A DNA stretch of 64,000 nt from Dyadobacter luticola (GTDB lineage: Bacteria > Bacteroidota > Bacteroidia > Cytophagales > Spirosomataceae), in the NCBI RefSeq assembly GCF_005860805.1, contig NZ_VCEJ01000002.1:852375-916374 (forward strand). The letters are read 5' to 3'. Positions 61,677-64,000 of the stretch are shown one piece after another. The position numbers and the translations under genes are program-made. The notes under the pieces were generated by a model. It saw nothing but the letters and a program-made list of their open reading frames with translations, searched no databases and had not been told where the DNA came from. Every line of letters starts with the position of its first letter. Position 1 is the stretch's first letter.

Positions 61677-62870
61677 TTACAAGTTTAAAATGCCCGTCAT
61701 TCTTTCCAGATGGTGGTATTCAATGCCAAAGTATTGTTTCGCCTCCGCGATTTTTTGCAGGATCGCTCCCTGATCTGGCTTGTTCCTGTGATCCTTCGTA
61801 CCCACGATCATGACATTTTTCGGTGTGTGCTCGTCAGAAACGAATTCGAATATCTTCGTCTTGTATCCAAAATATTCCAAAACCATCGCCCGGATTCCGT
61901 CAGTAACCATTTCTGCCTGTCGTTCCAGGAAAATGCCGTATCGCGTTAGAAACTGGACATCGTTTTGTGCCTTGTGTTTCTCCATTTCTCGCCTGATCTG
62001 CTTGTGGCAGCAAGGTGCCACTACGATCAGCTCAGCTCCGGCGGAGATACCTTTAAAAAGCGCATCGTCGGTCGCCGTGTCGCACGCGTGCAGCGCGATC
62101 AGGATATCCGTCCCGGCACTTTCAAATTGTTCAATGGTTCCTTCCTGAAAGTGGAGGTGCTTAAAATTAGCGTTCCAGGCGATTGTGTTGCATAAGTTCA
62201 CCAGGTCCGGCCGGAACTCGACGCCGGTCACTTCGGCTTCCAGATGAAGCACCTGGGTTAGATAATCGTACAAAGCGAATGTCAGATACCCTTTTCCCGA
62301 GCCCATATCGGCTACTTTCAGCTTCTCCTTTGTTGGAATTTCCTTGATCAGGCTGCTCAGTATCTCAATGTAGTGGTTGATCTGGCGATATTTGTCCTGG
62401 GCATTTTTTAGCACATTCCCGCTTTCGTCCGTGATTTTCAGCTCGTGCAGGTACTTTTTATTCTGAGAAGAAATCAGCCGGTTTTTTGTCTTATCATGCT
62501 CAGCGGAAGGCACTTCCTGTACGCTCGAAGACATCTTCTTTAATGTGATTTTCTTGCCTCCGTGGATTTCCAGTTGCAGGTCAAAAGCCGTGGTAAGTAA
62601 TGTGGCTACATGAAAGTCGGAGCCGAGCCATTTATTCAGAAGTTCCGTGCTTTCGGCAGCCGAATAATTTTTTACAATGTCCTTGGTTTTGTAGCGGTAA
62701 GTGAAGCTTAATTTTTCTTCCTTTTTAATCAGGACCTTCTTAATGTAAATGCTTTTGAGGTTTTCTTCCTGCCCCTTATAATTTCCAAGTGAAAGTTTGG
62801 CAAATGTTTGATCGGCAAGGCTTTGCGTAAATGCAGTCAGGAATTCTTCTACCTTTTCGGTAATGTTCAT
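61677..62870 (-). CDS. SAM-dependent methyltransferase (METTL25/RRNAD-like)
   Basis: 397 residues. The C-terminal half has VADMGSGKGYLTFALYDYL (SAM motif I), VEFRPDLVNLCN (motif II), ILIALHACDTATDDA and VVAPCCHKQIRREMEKHK, features of the METTL25-type family. The N-terminal ~150 residues may be an RNA- or protein-binding part. Substrate unknown. ATG 62868-62870. Upstream of the MMPL gene by 64 bases on the same strand. Confidence 0.87.
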   Translation of the reverse strand: MNITEKVEEFLTAFTQSLADQTFAKLSLGNYKGQEENLKSIYIKKVLIKKEEKLSFTYRYKTKDIVKNYSAAESTELLNKWLGSDFHVATLLTTAFDLQLEIHGGKKITLKKMSSSVQEVPSAEHDKTKNRLISSQNKKYLHELKITDESGNVLKNAQDKYRQINHYIEILSSLIKEIPTKEKLKVADMGSGKGYLTFALYDYLTQVLHLEAEVTGVEFRPDLVNLCNTIAWNANFKHLHFQEGTIEQFESAGTDILIALHACDTATDDALFKGISAGAELIVVAPCCHKQIRREMEKHKAQNDVQFLTRYGIFLERQAEMVTDGIRAMVLEYFGYKTKIFEFVSDEHTPKNVMIVGTKDHRNKPDQGAILQKIAEAKQYFGIEYHHLERMTGILNL

Positions 62871-62936
62871 GAATGTTATTTTCTGTTCTTTAAGCTAACA
62901 CCAAAAAGCACGGTGCAGTTTAATCGCGGAGGAAAA

Positions 62937-64000
62937 CTAGCGCGCCACAGTTTTGGGAATCTCGATTTCCACCCGCGTACCCTTGGATTCCTGACTCTGG
63001 ATCTGGATTTTGCCATGAAGACTTTCCACGCGGTTTTTCACATTTTTAAGACCAATACCCTGCCGCGAAGGATCGATCATCCCGCTGCCATTATCCGCCA
63101 CCACCAGCGTAATCGTTTTGGTGTTTTCAACCAGATCAATGCTGGCCTGGCTGGCTGCTGAATGTTTGATAATGTTGTTGGCGAGTTCCAGAATAATGCT
63201 GTACAACTCGAATTCAATCTTGTTATTCATCCGGTTCTTTAGGCCGGTCAGATTGAATTTGAAATCAATGTTCTTGTTTTCGTTCAGCTTATCGACCAAC
63301 CGGTTCAATGCTACGATCAACCCGTGTTCTTCCAGCTCCGCAGGCATCAGGTTGTGTGACAGGCTCCTGAGTTCACGATAGGCTGAGCCGACCATCTGGT
63401 GCACACTGTTGTAGATTTTCTGCTCTTCCGGTGAAAGGACTTTTTTATCAATTCCGTACAAATACCAGTTCAGCGATGCCAATGTTCCACCCAAATGATC
63501 GTGCAGCTCTGCCGCAACACGCTTTCTTTCAATCGTTTGTCCCTGGATAAGCGCTTCCCTGATTTCCGTATTTTTCCTTCTCAGCTTTTTGTTGTTAAAC
63601 CAAAGAAATGCAGCAAAAGCGATGATCAGGCAGGTAAAAACAATAAGTACGCGCTGGATATTTTTCTGTTCGCTGATAATCTTTTGCTGCATCGCGGAGT
63701 CCATCAGCTCATTTTCGTAAGTGAGCTGGTACATGGTATACTGCCTTTTCACGTCGTCGTTATGGACCATACGCCAGCTGTAATTCACCTGGATATTGTA
63801 TTCCAGCGCCTCTTTATACATTCCCTTGCTGGCATAGGCGCGTGAAAGTGTGATCAGCGCCCAGTTTGTCTGCTGGTTGGAATGATACAACTTGGCCTGT
63901 GCCAGGGCTTTTTTTCCTTCCTCAATCGCCTTGTCGAATTGCCCCATTCTGAAATACACATTGCTGAGGTCGTTTAATGTATTGAGCTCTCCGTAGCGGC
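62937..64000 (-). CDS. Sensor histidine kinase with TPR-like N-terminus, truncated by window edge
   Basis: The frame is open from base 64000 downward (RYGELNTLNDLSNVYFRMGQ at the edge), so the N-terminus lies outside; about 354 residues are visible. TPR-like helices (DKAIEEGKKALAQAKLYHSN, ASKGMYKEALEYNIQ) are followed by one membrane segment (VLIVFTCLIIAFAAFLWFNN), then a HisKA_3 dimerisation segment with ELHDHLGGTLASLNW and an ATPase domain (LANNIIKHSAA, ADNGSGM, GIGLKNVKNR). NarX/DesK type. Its partner response regulator is not in the window. Confidence 0.92.
   Translation of the reverse strand, partial: RYGELNTLNDLSNVYFRMGQFDKAIEEGKKALAQAKLYHSNQQTNWALITLSRAYASKGMYKEALEYNIQVNYSWRMVHNDDVKRQYTMYQLTYENELMDSAMQQKIISEQKNIQRVLIVFTCLIIAFAAFLWFNNKKLRRKNTEIREALIQGQTIERKRVAAELHDHLGGTLASLNWYLYGIDKKVLSPEEQKIYNSVHQMVGSAYRELRSLSHNLMPAELEEHGLIVALNRLVDKLNENKNIDFKFNLTGLKNRMNNKIEFELYSIILELANNIIKHSAASQASIDLVENTKTITLVVADNGSGMIDPSRQGIGLKNVKNRVESLHGKIQIQSQESKGTRVEIEIPKTVAR

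Noticed and set aside
1..64000. tRNA, rRNA or prophage genes
   Set aside because: No cloverleaf-like, ribosomal or phage structural sequence was recognised on either strand; this scan by eye could miss a tRNA.

Overview
The window looks like chromosome from a Bacteroidota of the order Cytophagales, most like Dyadobacter or Spirosoma (inference from gene families). It carries several large secreted 'membrane-bound dehydrogenase' beta-propeller proteins, ThuA and DUF1080 proteins, lipoproteins and FtsX-type permeases. Several intergenic regions carry the Bacteroidota promoter pattern TTG-N19/20-TAnnTTTG. Most of the window is of mixed base composition, near half G+C where I counted; 31-35.4 kb is visibly AT-richer. 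No rRNA, tRNA, CRISPR array, integrase or transposase was seen.

Layout. 1-5.9 kb: nitrite assimilation (cobA-type methyltransferase for siroheme divergent from nirB-nirD, then a NarX/NarL-like two-component pair). 5.8-18.9 kb: a serine hydrolase, a small HTH-like protein, a 1110-residue SGNH/propeller/HEAT/cupredoxin fusion, an FtsX permease, GNAT, PD40 lipoprotein, phytase-like esterase, DUF1080 protein and an MFS transporter. 19-25.3 kb: SGNH hydrolase, a 1144-residue propeller/HEAT/cytochrome c protein, then an NmrA-like reductase divergent from an HxlR regulator. 25.3-36.3 kb is accessory: a PIN toxin-antitoxin pair, ThuA, DUF1304, a Crp/Fnr regulator with an SDR, a HEPN/MNT pair, an orphan DUF2281-like antitoxin, then a compact AT-rich locus (DUF3850, P-loop kinase-like protein, PIN-GNAT-PUA-like fusion, ASCH protein, 597-residue HEPN-like protein), a truncated HTH, an XRE regulator and a SymE-like toxin. 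36.3-50 kb: acyltransferase, SPL-like radical SAM enzyme between repeat elements, esterase, MarR-GNAT fusion, small enzymes, M28 peptidase, glycine-zipper lipoprotein, methyltransferase, GH106-like glycosidase and EcsC protein. 50-64 kb: a TetR/flavoprotein operon with two matching operators, a tandem-hairpin array, a third propeller/cytochrome c protein with an MFS transporter, SurE, a lipid kinase, a lipoprotein esterase, a lone Anbu-type protease, an MMPL/RND exporter, an RNA-methyltransferase-like protein and a partial histidine kinase.

How the genes work together. The first block supplies siroheme and nitrite reductase with its own nitrate/nitrite-type sensor. The SGNH, DUF1080, ThuA, propeller/cytochrome or cupredoxin, MFS and GH106 genes look like periplasmic handling of plant or algal glycans and oxidised sugars. 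The most interesting candidate is 30.7-35.4 kb: a tightly packed, AT-rich cassette that combines two predicted RNase folds (PIN and HEPN), an acetyltransferase and three PUA-superfamily RNA-binding modules. I do not recognise it as a named system and suggest it is an RNA-targeting conflict or defence locus. That is inference, not demonstrated.
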